The notes: generated by a model not told the origin, from the sequence alone. DNA of 64,000 bases from Cheiracanthium punctorium (GCA_038373885.1 JAWZYV010000114.1:124001-188000); one strand, 5' to 3'; shown: positions 34,650 to 48,754, numbered from the stretch's first letter. Numbers and translations: made by a program.

Positions 34650-35590
34650 ATTTATGAATCGCATTACTTTTTTCTCTTTATTAATCGTACAATCAAAACT
34701 AAGCATGCGTATACAAATAATATATCCTCCCCCCTCTTCATAAAGCATTACTTTGAATTTTATTTCTGACTGTGAGGTCTGTTCGTAATTTTTAAGTAGC
34801 AAGCGAAACTGGAGTAATTTTTGAGTGAAGATTTCAGATTTGGATTGACGTTTGAAAAGCTGTATCACTCATCCTGTGCGTATAGAAAAAAATTATTATC
34901 AGACACGAATTTCTTTAAAATTGTCATTTAAAGATATACGGTGTTAATATTACGTTTTGTAAAGTGTTTAACTGCAATTCAAATTCATTTAAAAAGGGCG
35001 TAGATAGTTCTTGTGTTGAAAGAAAAAAGTATTCAGATATAAATTTAGTTCGTTGATGTTGAAGATGATTACCACAAAATCACTTTAGATACACGTTTAT
35101 TTTTTAAATTGAAATAAAATCGAATATAATGACTTTTCAAGAAAGACAATTTTTACACTTGTAAATATTATCTACCAATATCCAACGATTATTTTACGGT
35201 TAATTAAAAAATAATGAGAAAAATAAAAAAAACCAACGGAATATTTCGAGAAAAATCTTCTTTTTTATGAAACATGTTTTGAAATATTCATTTCATTCTT
35301 CAAAAGCGAAAAGAAACTCATTTCTAAACAGAAACTTAAAACAGAAACTCGTTTTCTATAGAGAGAATAAAGCAATTTAAGATCTATCTATTCGTACAGT
35401 AAACTGTTTAGAATTCAAATTAACATAATTTAAATTTGAAATATTCTTTTTTTCCCCCTAGATTAATCAAATTTAAGGTATTTTACAAATCTATAAATAC
35501 ATCATAATGAGTTTATTTTAAAATATTTCTGTAATAACTGTTTTAAACATTTTGGAGTAGGAACATTTTAAGACTACAATGGAGAAAGGA

Positions 35591-35636
<46 letters not shown>

Positions 35637-37211
35637 TTTGAAATTGGACCTTTTTACTTTGTGCTTTAATATTAACAAAATAATTTATTGTTTAAATATA
35701 CAGAGATATTTTTCATTATTTTTGCACCATCTAATATTTTATTCGTGGATTGGAATCATGCTTGCTAAAATGGTTGTTTGCATAAAAAAGTTTTTATGGA
35801 TACTAACAAACTTTTAAATAATAATGTATTTTATAATAATCGATTTTTTTAATTAAATTTTAATGCATGAAAAAGTTACCGGAAAAATTATACGCAGCTT
35901 AAAAAAAGAAGAAAGAAAAAATTATGATAGACCCTCTCTCCTTTAAAAAACCGTTCAAGGATTTAAAATTAATTTTATTTTAGTGTTTCATTTAAAATAG
36001 AAAACACAGTTTACTCGAATTCAAATTAAAAATGTTCAGATGAGCACATGGGAGCACGTATCTCCCAGATGAATACTTTTTCAAAATTAAATTATTCGAG
36101 ATCAAAAATCCATTTGTATGAGCATTTATTTCAGAAAGAAATAATAAAGAAAACCCCAGCACCATATACTATTTTTTTTTTCTGTATTCGCCCTTATAAT
36201 CCCAGATTGTCAGATTTCCCACTTCTATTTACACAAACACAGAATTTTTCATGTAAGCCATAAATTGGATTCTTTATAACGGTCTTTATAGCTTAGTCTT
36301 TAAAAACTGTGTTATAATTCTTTATAACACAGACTTCCAGTGTCGCATTAAAAGCAATTTTTTAAATTTTAAATAAAAGTGCATAGACTCTGACTTTAGC
36401 TAGGTTAAGTATTCTGAAAAATAAAAATAAAAACTAAAATAAATACAAAAGCATTGTCTGACTACGTACCACATTTAACTTTAACTGTATGAATTTTTAT
36501 TTATTTATTTCAAATTACAGTGAAGCATCTTGTCTTTCAAGGGACCGATCTAAAAAGGAATTAGATTGAAATATTAATTATCAATGAAATATAGCGTACA
36601 ATTGAAATATTAATTAACAACTTTGATTAATACAGGTTCAACACTACTAATGCAAATTCGTGATGTTATAATTTTAATTCTTTTTTTAAGTTTTTAGTAA
36701 ATTACTTCATTATGGTTTTTATACAAACAATAACTGAATTTTAAAATTAAAAAAAATTATGATAAAGTGAAACAAATTATTACTTTATTATAATATATCC
36801 TAAAATGTGCGCATCTTTAGCATTTGTGTAATTTGTATTGTATACCAATTATGATGTGCTTATTGTCTGTTAGTATTAATTACAGAATAATTATGTATTG
36901 AATTAAGTTCATGCAATTTTTTTTCACTCGTGTTTTGGATTCTAAAGTTTTAAATATAGTCGATTTTGTTTTTAAAGGAATGTGGTTAAAGGACGTTCAA
37001 CCCTTCCAACATCTTTAATTTGTCCTATTATTTGAGAAAAAAAATTCTGCCTAAATAGGAAGATGACTTAGACAGAAAATTTTCGGATTTTAGGCAGGTG
37101 AAAAACGACGTATAATCGATATTGCACTTTTATGTGCGAAGCATTTTTACATTAAAATGAATAGTAATGAATTGAGATTTCACGAAAGGACATATAAATG
37201 AGAAACATGTG
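34650..37211. other. Intron 1 DNA, no feature beyond simple repeats
   Basis: Very AT-rich. An (AAT)n microsatellite lies at 35592-35634. No coding or clear mobile element seen. Confidence 0.45.
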
Positions 37212-37219
37212 CTTTATTG

Positions 37220-37385
37220 CAGGCGCGTAGCCAGGAAAAAATTTTTTGGGGGGATATGGGCCTGGAAAATTTTTCGGGGGATGATATGAACTTATATGTG
37301 TATAAATAAACTGAATTTCATCACTAATCCAAAAATTTCGGGGGGGGGGATATATCCCGATATCCCCCCCCTGGCTACGCCCCTG
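37220..37385. mobile_element. hAT-like MITE (GCGTAGCC family), TSD CTTTATTG
   Basis: Ends CAGGCGCGTAGCCAGGAAAA and CCTGGCTACGCCCCTG lie between perfect 8-bp repeats CTTTATTG (37212-37219, 37386-37393). G-rich and C-rich arms make it nearly palindromic. Confidence 0.78.
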
Positions 37386-37393
37386 CTTTATTG

Positions 37394-38275
37394 CATAAAG
37401 AACTGTTAACAGCTGACAATTTTTAGGATTCTTCGATACGATTACGGAAATAAAATGAGCATAAGGCGCGATGGTTTCCTGTGTGGTTTATATGTATTTT
37501 TGTTTTTCGTTTGCAGAAAGGAATACGAATCGCATGGATAAAAAAATTCGATTGAATTCTTTAGCTAGAATTTGTGATTTAAGCATGTATGACTTGAAAA
37601 AATATGTATAAATTACTACACTTTGTGTTGACAAAATGTGAAATCCTTCGAATTTTAAAATTTCTCTTGCATTATTATTCCTTTCAAATGTACTTTTTAT
37701 TATTTCAATTGATATTAAAATGCTTAAAATGTTCTCTCCTTCTCCCCCTCTCTCGCTCTCTCTCTCACTCACTCACTCACGCTTTTAACATTGAGAATAT
37801 CATTGGCTGCATCATTAGCATTGAGTTCACAAAATTATCGGGTGAATTTGGGCACAAGTCTTATGCTACAACTATATTAAATTATTTATTTTATTATTGT
37901 TTATAATAAAATAAATAATTTTATAGAGAGAAAGTAATAATTTTATAGAGATTGCATTTTTTCAGCAGCAAAAGGAAAATGTACAAAATTCTATCCAAAT
38001 GTTTTATAGTATTCTTCTTTTGCCTTTGACTTCGGGATCAGTGCTAAGATAGAAGAGTTTGCTTTATTATAAAAAATTATTAAACCTATTATTATTATTA
38101 CAAACAAGGCACGTAGCCCCCCCCCCATCAAAAAAATCTGGTGTTGGGCTTAAATTGTTGAAAAGGTAGAATTTCTAACAAAAAGGCTTGATCATTAACA
38201 TCCAATTAAGAGCAGTTTAAATATCAGTACAGGCCCAGCAGACACTTGTGTCCCCCCCACATGGAGTCTTTGTTA

Positions 38276-38313
<38 letters not shown>

Positions 38314-40546
38314 AATTAAGAAAATTTGTTTTAGAGCATTCTTTGTTCTGGCGAATTCATTTAATAGAACTTGCAAGTTATGAAATGCATTTTTTTTAAT
38401 AACTCTATGAATTTGGGAATGAAAAGATCTTAAAAGTTCCAGACAGGGTTAAGCAAAACAAGTTACGAATTAACATTTAATTTCCTTATTATACAAGCTT
38501 TGAGCTCGTTCAGTACGCAAACTGATATAAAATATAATATAAATATTAGTTTTGAGTATAAGAAAAATAGTATTAAAAAATTAAACGTTTTTCCTCAACA
38601 AATAAATTTAAATTCTTAAATTATGTTTGTCCAAGCAAAGTTTCTTTTCCCTCCCCGTTTCTTAAAGAGGGGGGGTGGGATTAGAAAGAACCTTTATGAA
38701 ACTACGTTAAGTTCTTTGTATTTGCAATTTTCTATTTATCAAAACATAGAATTTAAAAAAAAAGCCTGCTTTGGCGAAAAGGATCTAGAAAGTTAATCGC
38801 TAAAATATTTGCTTACCTTTATTATTTATTTTGTAATCCATCAGTGAAAATAGTATGCTGATCCTACTGTTAGTTTAACACGAAGTGTAGTGGAGCTATT
38901 GTTTATGTAATTGTAATATACAACTCAAAACGAAATACTATTTAAGATAATGTAAAATAATGTTAGATATGACGTACTGAAAACAATGCAGAATGCTTAA
39001 ATCTGATTATGTTTTGTTATGCCGAAAACAAAACCGAAGAGTTCCTAGTGAATATAATACTCGTTAGTCATTTCCTTTTTAATGCGAAAACCACAGTCGA
39101 ACTTTACTTATTTATTTATAATTTTAATAATTTAACGTGGGGTTTTTGCTTTACATTTTTAATTAAAAGAAAATATGATTCTCCTCATATTTAAAAATGA
39201 ATGAGCATTAAAACTGACCTTTAGCTATGACAAACCTACTATTATGGAACTGTGGCTCGGGTATATTTTTACCAAGACATAATTATCCATTAGGTTCAGT
39301 TGACGAAAAAACTTTAAACGCTATTTCCAGTTTTTAAAAGTAATAAATAAGTACTTTGCACTATTATTTTGATGTAGGAGAAAGAAGGACATAGATATAG
39401 TGTGACTTTTTTCTTTAAATGCGTGTGTATGTGTGTGTGTTTGCGTAAGGGGGGGGTGTTACACATTGAATTCAACAATTGAAAAAGGCAGTTTTGCTTG
39501 AATTTCGAAACAAATGCTTTAAATCAAAAGATTTTGAGGCAAAGTATGGGGCCCCTCACCCCTGTGCGATACTCTTCGACTGTGCATCTTGGGAGCACCC
39601 TTGACCACTCTAAATATCTTCCTTGAAATTAGTGTTAATTTTTAATATAGATGACATCGCACAGCTTCAATACTGCAGGTTATCTGAAACTTTAGCATTT
39701 TATCTGCACATACACACTACCGTCTAATCAAAGAATCTGTTTCTTCCTGGCTTGAATCTAAATTTAACACAATAAAGTTCTAACCTTTTTGTTGATAACC
39801 TTGTTATTTTCATAATATCAATCGATTGCTAATACAAGTTTCATTTTCAGCTTATATATAACTTATGATTACTATTATTATTATTATTTCATATACCTGC
39901 CAACTCTATTAGATTTTCCGGGTTTTGGTAATTTCTCCTGGCTTCCATTAAGACTCTCTATTTTTTTCAAAAATCTAAAAATGTCTTTAATTTTTTTTTT
40001 TTTTTTTTTTTGAAAAGGGAAAATATTCTATTTACCACGAATGCAGTAGAGAGGGCTGTTTGTGGTCCTGAAATTCCTTGATTTTTTATTTATTTTTTTT
40101 TTTTGGGGGGGGGAAGCAAATAATTTCAGGATCTTTTTAAGCAAATGCTTATAAAATTGCACTGAAAATTATGCTCAAGGATTCAATTTCAATCTTTTCC
40201 CACTCTTCTTGTGAACGACTATTTTCTCTTAAGTAATCCATTATTTAAATCTTCTGTGCCATAGGATTGAAAGTTGGCCTGTATTTTAAATTTATTTCAT
40301 TTTATATAAACTTTTTATTGGAAATGGATTTTTCATAGTGTCTTGGTGTCGCATTAAAAAATAAGACCTTCTACTTCAACCTTTAGTCTTGCTGAATAAT
40401 GTCCTGTGGTTAGGGCATAACCCTCTCACACCTACAGCCAGAGTTCGAAACCCGACCTGTCAAATAAATGAAAATTATTATAAGAAATAAATAAAAGTTC
40501 GAGTGTCAGTTCTGATATGTTTTATTAACAGTTGTCAGCACTATCA
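37394..40546. other. Intron 1 DNA, simple repeats
   Basis: A CT/CA-rich run lies at 37738-37781, poly-A at 38275-38311, poly-T at 39989-40010, and GT/poly-G around 39420-39460. AGAGTTCGAAACCCGACC (about 40440) with GTGGTTAGGGCATAACC upstream looks like another tRNA-derived SINE head, incomplete. Confidence 0.4.
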
Positions 40547-40550
40547 TTAA

Positions 40551-40945
40551 GGGTGTATGACGAAAAAAAAAAAAAAAATGAACTCTGTATCTAGTCTTGG
40601 TACACAAATTGAAATAAAATAACAGCACCATGGTCTCAGAAATGGTTCTTCATAAGCTGCTTTACACACTGCAATAAGCGAAAACGCTGTAGCGTTTGTG
40701 AAATTTTCAGAAAAAAATTCTTAAACATGGATCTGAGCTGCAAGATTTTTCGAAGAGTGACACGTTTTGCTAAAATTTCCGATTTTTAAGAAATTTTTCT
40801 AAAAGTTTTGAAACTGATACATATTGTTTATTTCAGTATGTAGTACAGCTTGTAAAGAGACAGTTTCAAAATTTTGAAGTGCCTGGCATAATTAGTTTAT
40901 TTGTACTTATGTACCAAAATCGCACGATTTTTTCGAACAACACCG
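40551..40945. mobile_element. TTAA-flanked MITE, second family, copy 1
   Basis: Ends GGGTGTATGACGAAAAA and (inverted) TTTTTTCGAACAACACCG are flanked by TTAA (40547-40550, 40946-40949). A near-identical copy is at 45933-46332. No ORF. Confidence 0.65.
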
Positions 40946-41229
40946 TTAATAAAAAAATCAATTAAATTCATCAAAATAACTTAAATTCGTTCATCCATTA
41001 AAATTATTTCCTTCGTTCGCAGTAGAAGGCTTTTTTATTGTGTAGCCCAAAAAGCGCAAGAAAAAAATTACTTTTGCAAATTCATGCTTAAAAAAAAAAG
41101 TTTCAATACTAAGAAAATTTTATTGAAAAATATAGATATTTCATTTTTGGAAGATATGACAAATTTTAAATATTCAAAATACTTGTAAAAACGTTAGAGA
41201 CCAACATTCTTAGTTTCCACATACGTATG

Positions 41230-41462
41230 CCTCACCATGGCGCAGTGGTTATGTCACTGAAAATGGTAGAGGGCCGAAGTGTGGAGGTCCCGGGTTCGGG
41301 TCCCATCGCGTGGCTGTCGATCTAACGGTCTGGAGTTTTGGTAGGTTTTCTCCAGATGTAACGTGAATACGCGTTAGAACCTATTTGAAATTCCTCCTAC
41401 CAAGGCACCCCCATCCTTGGAAAATCGCCCTACCGTAGCATTGCCATAATCGCACAAACAAT
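41230..41462 (+). mobile_element. tRNA-derived SINE, best-preserved copy, TSD CCACATACGTATG
   Basis: A 13-bp target duplication CCACATACGTATG (41217-41229, 41463-41475) bounds it exactly. The head CATGGCGCAGTGGTTATGTC is an A-box-like region and GGTCCCGGGTTCGGGTCCCA contains a B box. The unrelated body ends CCATAATCGCACAAACAAT. The tRNA-like head cannot fold as an intact tRNA by eye. Mobilisation would need LINE proteins, none of which is in the window. Confidence 0.8.
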
Positions 41463-41475
41463 CCACATACGTATG

Positions 41476-42040
41476 TATTTATGTGCGTACTTATGCCCCG
41501 ACCGTATATCTATTGGTTTTTGGCGACATCTGTACGTACGCATGTACGCAATTAACTCGCATAACTAAAAATAAAACACGATTAGCCGTAGAATGTTGAA
41601 ATTTTGTATTTAGGACTGCTCTGACTTCTAGTTGTGAATTTTTAAATTTTTTTATTATTATTACAGTCGACTGGGTAGTTTATTTTAATGGGCTATAGAT
41701 CTGTATAATAAATTTGAAGTCTGTGGTCAATCATTATTCCAGCAATGCCCAAGTCGCCAGCCAATATCGCCAAATTTGGCACCAAATATAAGTTTTCAAA
41801 ACTGAACCTTGTTTGGTTCTATCTCTTTAATTTGGTGAGGAATTGCCATACATTAATATTATTAAAGTATCATACCTGAGTTTCAAGTTAAATATAAGTT
41901 TGAGTTGACTGCATCGAAGTTTTATATAATTTAATAGGCGTACAAGGAGGTTATGCTTTGCCTACACGTCTTTTTAAAAAATACATTTACTCATTAAAGT
42001 TTCAGTTTGTAATTTTATGCTTCCTGTAAGGGTAAATAAC
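41476..42040. other. Intron 1 DNA, possible old repeat
   Basis: GATTAGCCGTAGAATGTTGA and CAATATCGCCAAATTTGGC read like a dispersed repeat. A weak relative may lie near 20525-20560. No ORF. Confidence 0.3.
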
Positions 42041-42044
42041 ATTA

Positions 42045-42222
42045 TGGTGGAACTTTCCACGTTGGACACCCCCATAACTTGGACACCTCCCTAAGTTGGA
42101 CACTTTTCTGGGGATGGGAGCGTGTCCATAATACAGAAATATATTGCTATAAGTTGGACACCTCTGAAAGTTGGACACTTTTAGAGGGAACAGCAGGTGT
42201 CCAGCTTATGGAGGATTCACTG
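42045..42222. mobile_element. Pogo-like fold-back MITE (GTTGGACACCT family)
   Basis: The left end TGGTGGAACTTTCCACGTTG and the reversed right end CAGTGAATCCTCCATAAGCT are flanked by TA (42043-42044, 42223-42224). GTTGGACAC repeats at both ends make it fold back. Sibling ends are at 11891, 21770 and 44085-44232. Confidence 0.6.
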
Positions 42223-43744
42223 TATCAAATTACAGAATTTAAAAAAAATTCTCAAAGATTTCTAGAACACTTGTATCGGATGCAATATGTGCCAGATCAT
42301 CATCTACAATTTTATACAAAGGTGCAACAAGGCGACTAGAAATCCCAATTATGATTAAAGTGGTTTTTTTTTTTTTTTTTTCTCCGAACAACATTTTAGA
42401 TTTCCATCGCAGAGAAAGAAACAATTTCGTCGGTTATTTTCACATCCCCTTAATAGTATGAATACAAATTTTGCGTTCTGTATCATTTATTTTTCCTTCA
42501 CACATACGCGCAAAAGAAGCAACATTAAATTCCAACTGTGATATTCACATATTAAAGAAAATTCAAAAGCCTGCGGTCTGTTTCTTTCTTTCACGGTGGT
42601 TTGAAAATTTCCTAGCTTTTATGACTACGCTCTTTTTTTCTGACTGCCAGAAAGCCATAATTTCTGGATGGTTAACTTTCTAGATTCGGATGAGTAAGCT
42701 ATCAGTGTATTCCTGAATAGAGTTCCTGGATTTTTGATAGATATACATACTTTTCCTTCTCGTTCAAAACTAATGAGATTTGGTTTTCTTCTCCGCGATT
42801 TTAGAGTATCGCCTTTGTTGTGAAAATTCTATTGCATATCGTTAAAATAATTGCAAATGAATGTACATCCCAAGCAAAGTTTCTCAAAGTAAGATATTTA
42901 ATAAGTAGATAACATTTGTTTAGAAAAAAAACAAATAACTTTGCTGATTAAAATCTATATGTGTATTTATTTGAGAAGCATGGCTTTTTATAAAATACTT
43001 AAATTCTATGCAAAGTTTTAATATTAGTTTCTTTTGACTCAGCCCATCATTCGCCTCGTCTGGCAACCGTCCCAATGTGCAACACTTTTTTAAATAATTC
43101 ATGTTCAAAGTTCAGATTAAAAAAAAAACATTTGAAATCTTGATTTAAAATAAATAAAGAAAGAAATGGATAGCATAGCTTTAACCGCATTAATGCACAA
43201 ACATATATGCACCCAGTATTTTTATGAATGATTCGTAAGAATTCTTACTATTAAGGCAAACAAAACAAAACAGAACAAAACTACCTACCCTTGGGGTTTT
43301 ACCTTTGGAGTACCCTTGGATTTACCCTTGGAGTAGGGATTATTTTATAGAAGTATTTCAGTGTAGAAATTTTTATTATTAAATTTAATTTTGAATAGTT
43401 CAGTTCTTGGAAAAAAAATAAAATCATTGTGAAACCATGGTGAGAAGTAAAATTTTTTAATATTTTGTTAACTGTCATATGAATCAATAAAAATGTACTG
43501 GAAATGCTTTTATTATTTATTTATTTAAAAAATACAGATTGTGTTGTGTGTATTAAGGGTAACCTGCACATGGGATTATCTTCCTAGGGGGCTGCTTTGG
43601 GCAGAGAACTTTTTAAGGGATTCTAATGAGTATTTACGTTATATCTTAATAGATTGTAGAAATCAGTATCTTTAAGATTATGAAGAATGTAAAGTAAAAT
43701 CGGCAGAGAAATGGTAAAAAACTAGTCTACAGCAGCGTTTCCAA

Positions 43745-44232
43745 AAAAGTTGAACTGAGGGTGGACAAAACGGTGCTTAACTTTTTATTTGTTGGCCATA
43801 TACAATTTTTGGGGTCCAATTTACTGTATGAGAAATGGAAAGGTTTGTAAATTTATGTAATAATGTACACATTTTCACAAATACCAGCGAACATTCTCTA
43901 TGGTTTACTAGCATCTGGCATCTTATCTCAGAGGCACTTATATGCACTTTTTGAATGTATAATGAGGAAGTTTTTCTTTTTGAATGTGGAACCAAATTTT
44001 GATCCTGAACTTTTAACGAGGCTGTCAAAAACTGTAGGGCTGGTTGCATTGGGGCGCTTCTTTCTTTTTGGAAATATAGTGAAAGGTGGACACTTTCGGT
44101 TCCCTCAAAAAGTGTCCAACTTTTAGAGGTGTGGTTATATAGGTGCATTTCAATATTATGATCGCGTTCAGTTCCCCAGAAAAGTGTTCAACTTAGAGGG
44201 GTGGCCAACTTGGGAGATTACTTTTTCACAGG
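43745..44232. mobile_element. Pogo-like element fragment, GTTGGACAC family
   Basis: 44085-44232, reversed, aligns with 42045-42200 (AAGTTGGCCACCCCTCTAAG, TTTTCTGGGGAACTGAACGC). A weaker matching piece, TTGAACTGAGGGTGGACA, lies at 43750. The interior has 87- and 123-codon frames with no recognisable domain. Confidence 0.45.
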
Positions 44233-45928
44233 CCTAGATTTTTTTTTTTGCTAATGCTGGCGCTTGTGGTTTATAGGCATTGGCCACTACTAAAGCCGGA
44301 ATTACTGGTCATTTTATTATAGAGACATCTATTATAGATCAGCATTGTCTTTTCCGAAGGAATGGACTAAATGACATCAAAGCTCATGCCGGAGATCGTA
44401 GCATTTGATCGGAGCATTTTGCACGATTACGCTCTCACAGATGTAAAGTTAGCAAGAACACTAATAAAGGTAACTGGTACATCCATGGTGCTAAGCAGAC
44501 ATTTATTTTATGTTTTCGTTAGTCTGATTATGTATTCGAAGAGACATTTTAAATTTCTCGCAATGTGCTTTTCTTTTTTAGTATCCAACATATCAGTTTT
44601 GAGTTAAAATTTTAAAATAAAAGAAAACGCTAACAGGTTAGTAAAAATACTGCACATTTTTTGCCGACTTCCTACTATAAATGACTGTCATCGAAAGAAT
44701 CTGATTACTGCAAAGGAAACTGTCTACGGGGATATAATTTTAAGAAATTCATAATAACTGGAATTAGGGGGGGGTAATTCACTTAAGATAATTCATATTC
44801 ATAGAAGCGTTAAGGGGCCTGTGAAAGGATACTATGCCTAGACTCATAAACTGTTTTCAGCAGGTCCGTGTAGTGAGAAGCCGGGTGGAAGATACGCGTG
44901 AAAGCACTTATTATCTCCAAAAGTAAAGTATTTTCAGAAGTAATAACAGCCCATAAACTTTATTAAGAAGAGCTTCATTGTGCTTATGAGGAGGTTAGCA
45001 TGTTTATAACAATGAAAAATTCCCGTTAGGAGATGCCTCGGCTTCGGGAGCACACTGAGTGACAAACATTCGATAGGTTAATGAATGCGCCATTTCTCTA
45101 AAAATATCTGCTATCTTATTCCAATGACATAGTTACTATCCTAATGAAGAGAAAGCTGTTCATAAACACAAACACAATATGTTAATTACAGTCATTCTAA
45201 AATGTGTGACGATTTTCTAAGCCATTGTTTAACACGAAAGTGAAGAAGTTCTTTGTTTTAGATTTAGACGTAGGTAAATGAACTTGCCTTTTCAGTTTCT
45301 ATATTTAATAACGCTAAACAGTCAATTAAATGCGTGTATTCATGTTCTATTAATTGTACATTTTCAGTGCGTTGCCGAAGGATAGTACAATGACGACGAC
45401 AATGTTTATTGTGAAAACTGACTATTTTGATAAACCGTTGACAATCTTTATTTTTTATACCTTTAATTTATTTTTAATAACTTTTTATTAAAAAAGTATA
45501 CTAGCTACTAAAAAATGTAAATTAAGCTTCCTTTGACAGTCTGTGTAACTATTTAATAGAAATAACAGTAATAATTTGTAAATATTTTTGTCAAATTTCT
45601 CCCAAAACCTTTTTGTTTTCCAGTTGAAGCAAATAAAACAAGTATCAAAGTATTGAAAAATATACCTAACTTTATTATTATATTATTATCGATCATGTTT
45701 CAGTCTAGACTGTGAATTATCCATCTATCATGAAATATGTATTTGCTTGTTTATTGTTAATTTTAATTACAGTTTACTAGTCTAGAATTTGTGTGATTTT
45801 GTGTTGGATTATTTTGTCATTGTTACATTGTCATAGTACACAACATAATAATCGTCGATGGCATCACCCTTTTATTGTCATTGCGGCCATTGATTAATTT
45901 TGCTCATTTTCAAAATTTCATGGTGCAA
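44233..45928. other. Intron 1 DNA, no gene seen
   Basis: GCATTGGCCACTACTAAAGCC near 44277 matches part of the SINE at 48755 (GCATTCGCCACTACTAAGGC), so a fragment is likely. The rest is AT-rich. Confidence 0.4.
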
Positions 45929-45932
45929 TTAA

Positions 45933-46332
45933 GGGTGTATGTTGAAAAAAAAAGAACTCTGCTTTTTAGTCTTGGTACACAAATTGAAATAAACTAATAG
46001 CACCATGGTATCCAAAAAATTCCAGATGGTTCTTCATAAGCTGCTTTACACACTGCAATAAGCGAAAACGCTGTGGCGTTTGTGAAATTTTCAGAAAAAA
46101 TTCTTAAACGTGGATCTGAGCTGCAAGATTTTTCGAAGAGTGACACGTTTTGCGACAATTTCCGATTTTTAAGAATTTTTTCTAAAAGTTTTGAAACTGA
46201 TACAGATTGATCGTTTATTTCAGTATGTAGTACAGATTGTAAAAGACAGTTTCAAAATTTTGAAGCGCCTGGCATAATTCGTTAATTTGTACTTATGTAG
46301 CAAAATTGCATGATTTGTTTCGAACAACACCG
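45933..46332. mobile_element. TTAA-flanked MITE, second family, copy 2
   Basis: Same start GGGTGTATGTTGAAAAA and end CGAACAACACCG as 40551-40945, with TTAA on both sides (45929-45932, 46333-46336). Body identity by eye is very high (ATGGTTCTTCATAAGCTGC, CGTGGATCTGAGCTGCAAG). Confidence 0.68.
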
Positions 46333-46336
46333 TTAA

Positions 46337-48754
46337 ACCTTTTTTATAAAGGAAATATGAAAATACAGCAGCATAGCCAAAAAAAAAAAAAAAAAGTTTA
46401 ATCAGATTGTAATAATTTCCCGTTGAAAAAAAAAATTCTTGAGCTTTGTTTCAATATATTTTTTAAAAATTTAAACGGGGAGATATACTTTTTAACCTTC
46501 AAAAATAAATAAATAAATAAAAATTTTAAAAATTCGATTTTTCTTTCTTTTTCTGAGGTGATAGGTTGATGTTTGATGAACAGAAAGAATTTTGCGAAAT
46601 TTCTTATTAGAACAGGATTTATAGCCAAAAAACCCCAAAGAAACAATATCAACATCTGTTTTTCTTGAAATAATATTTTTACAGGTATTGATGCGCTCTC
46701 TATCTTTAAAAAAAAATTCTCACAGTTTTGAAATTTTGCACATTTCATCGTTTTACTAATAAGCAAAAACTAAACCTAAATCTCTTGAAATATTTTGAGA
46801 AAACATTAAAATTCTGTGCCTTATTTTAAATGTTTCTTAAAAAAATGGTGTTAAATAATATTTAAGCTTTAAAATTAGGTTGAGGTTGAAGTTCAGTTCA
46901 TTGTGTATAATTAAGCGAACCATTGAGCTTGTTCAAACTATACAACTTGTACAATCATGAGAGCAAGATGCATTGTTTACATTTGGCAATAATAAAACGT
47001 ACGTTTAAAAAAAATAACAAAAAAAAATTAACAATAACAATTAAAATACTTTAATATTTAAATTTTATGTTTTTCATTATTCAATTTATTATTTAAAATT
47101 TGATTAAAAAGCGTTTGGATAATTACATTAAATTTTGTTAAAACTAGATCTCTAAGATAGCTTCAAATTTCTCGATTTCAACACTCTCTCAGGTATACTC
47201 CCCACTTAGAAAAATAGATTCAGACATTTAAGAAGTGACAAAATAAAATAATAAGGGGATTGGTAACAATTCTAATTTGCACCGAATATCTCATAAATTA
47301 TCATTGTGCTATTGTAACCTACGTTATTATATAACATATGCGGTTTCTGGTTTCATGGTAAAATTTACATACCTTGAAGTTTTTGCACAAATAAAAAAGA
47401 TGTATCTTCGAAAGTCCAGACGATTTCAAAAAACAATTTAAATGCTAACTAAACATGAGAAAGGTTTGTTTTTTCTTCTTTCTTCTTTATTTCTTTTATT
47501 TTTATTTCATTTTTTATGTTTCTTTTTGTTGTTGTTGTTGTTCAATCATTATTTTAGTGTACACAAAATGGTAAACTGTCGAATTTTGTTTCATTCAAAT
47601 ATCATATCTTAAAATCTCTCAATTTTAAAAATAACCAAAAATAGTTTAATAGAAGAAGATTTGAAATACTTCTTTAAGGGTTGGCAAAAGTACAAAAGAC
47701 AAAATTAATTACTTTGATTTCAATTAAAAGTATAATTTTAAGCTTTAAAAGTCAGAAAAGTTTGCTTTTCTAAATATTAGCCCTGCACAAAACACACAAC
47801 GAGCCATCATTTCTTCATTGATACACAAGGAAGACAAACTTATTTACTCCACAGGAAAAATGCTTAACCAAGTAACCTTCTAACCTTGGAGCAATCCGCA
47901 TTAACCCAGACCCAAATAAAAAAAAATAAAGATATCTGTTTATATTGAAACACAGAACACCACTCAGTCTGAACTCGTCGCAATGCGTTGTTCCACAAAT
48001 CCACCTAGCTGCTACAATTGTTTACCATTTTTGCGTAACACACTTGCAGCTTTCACCTTAAACCAACAATAAAACGAACCCAAAACTGCCTGGAGATGTT
48101 TTCAAAAACGCTCTCTACTAGAACCAATTAATACTTTTCTACAACTGAAGCGAGTGTCATGGCGGCTGGTGCCCTGGAGCATTGTGGGATAGCCCTCCAT
48201 TAGTGAATATAGTCTTGGGAGTTTCCTCCTTTTAAGAGAGAATACGATTTGGTTTTGTTGTTTTTGAAATTGTGTGTCTTGGTTTCTACTTCTATTTTTT
48301 TCTTTCTTCGTTTTTCCCATTTTATTATTTTCTAATTGGCTTCCAGCATTGTTTGTATTCCTTTCTTATTGTTTCACATTGTGGTAACATATGAAGAGAT
48401 TTCCTAGTTGTGCCGCTGTTAATTGAGCCCTACTGAAAAGTGAACGCATCTTTTCAAAGGCACCACCAGATCAATGCGCTGGGAAGAGTAGACAAATGTC
48501 TCTTGCTGTGCGGAACTAATTGTAAAACTAAACGTTGTAAGCATCGTTAGCTATACTTAGTTTGGTATCTGGCCAATTTTAATTATTGCTCGAATAGTTT
48601 TTGCATGATTGCTTTAGAATGAATCTATGTGAAAGTGTTCAGACATCACATTTTAAAAAATATATCTTAACTCAATTATTGCCATTTTTGTTATTTACCG
48701 CGATGCTTTAAATATCTTATTTTATTTCTCTTTTTTTCCCCTCCAAAGAACGGG
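46337..48754. other. Intron 1 DNA, no gene seen
   Basis: Very AT-rich. At 48155-48220 a GC-richer patch reads GTCATGGCGGCTGGTGCCCT and CATTGTGGGATAGCC. A YY1-like ATGGCGGC and a Staf/ZNF143-like core are conceivable, but no gene follows. Confidence 0.35.

Noticed and set aside
38275..38311. Long poly-A tracts as retrogene tails
   Set aside because: No coding sequence or target duplication precedes them; they look like simple homopolymer repeats.
41230..41300. Possible tRNA gene
   Set aside because: A- and B-box-like motifs are present, but no full cloverleaf is apparent. The unit has an unrelated body and a 13-bp target duplication, so it is a SINE.
43777..44148. 123-codon minus-strand ORF
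   Set aside because: Covers a pogo-like element fragment and its terminal repeat; no transposase motif could be recognised.
46398..46766. 122-codon minus-strand ORF
   Set aside because: Rich in K, F, I and L with runs encoded by poly-A/T, no domain and no splice or promoter context; a chance frame in AT-rich intron DNA.
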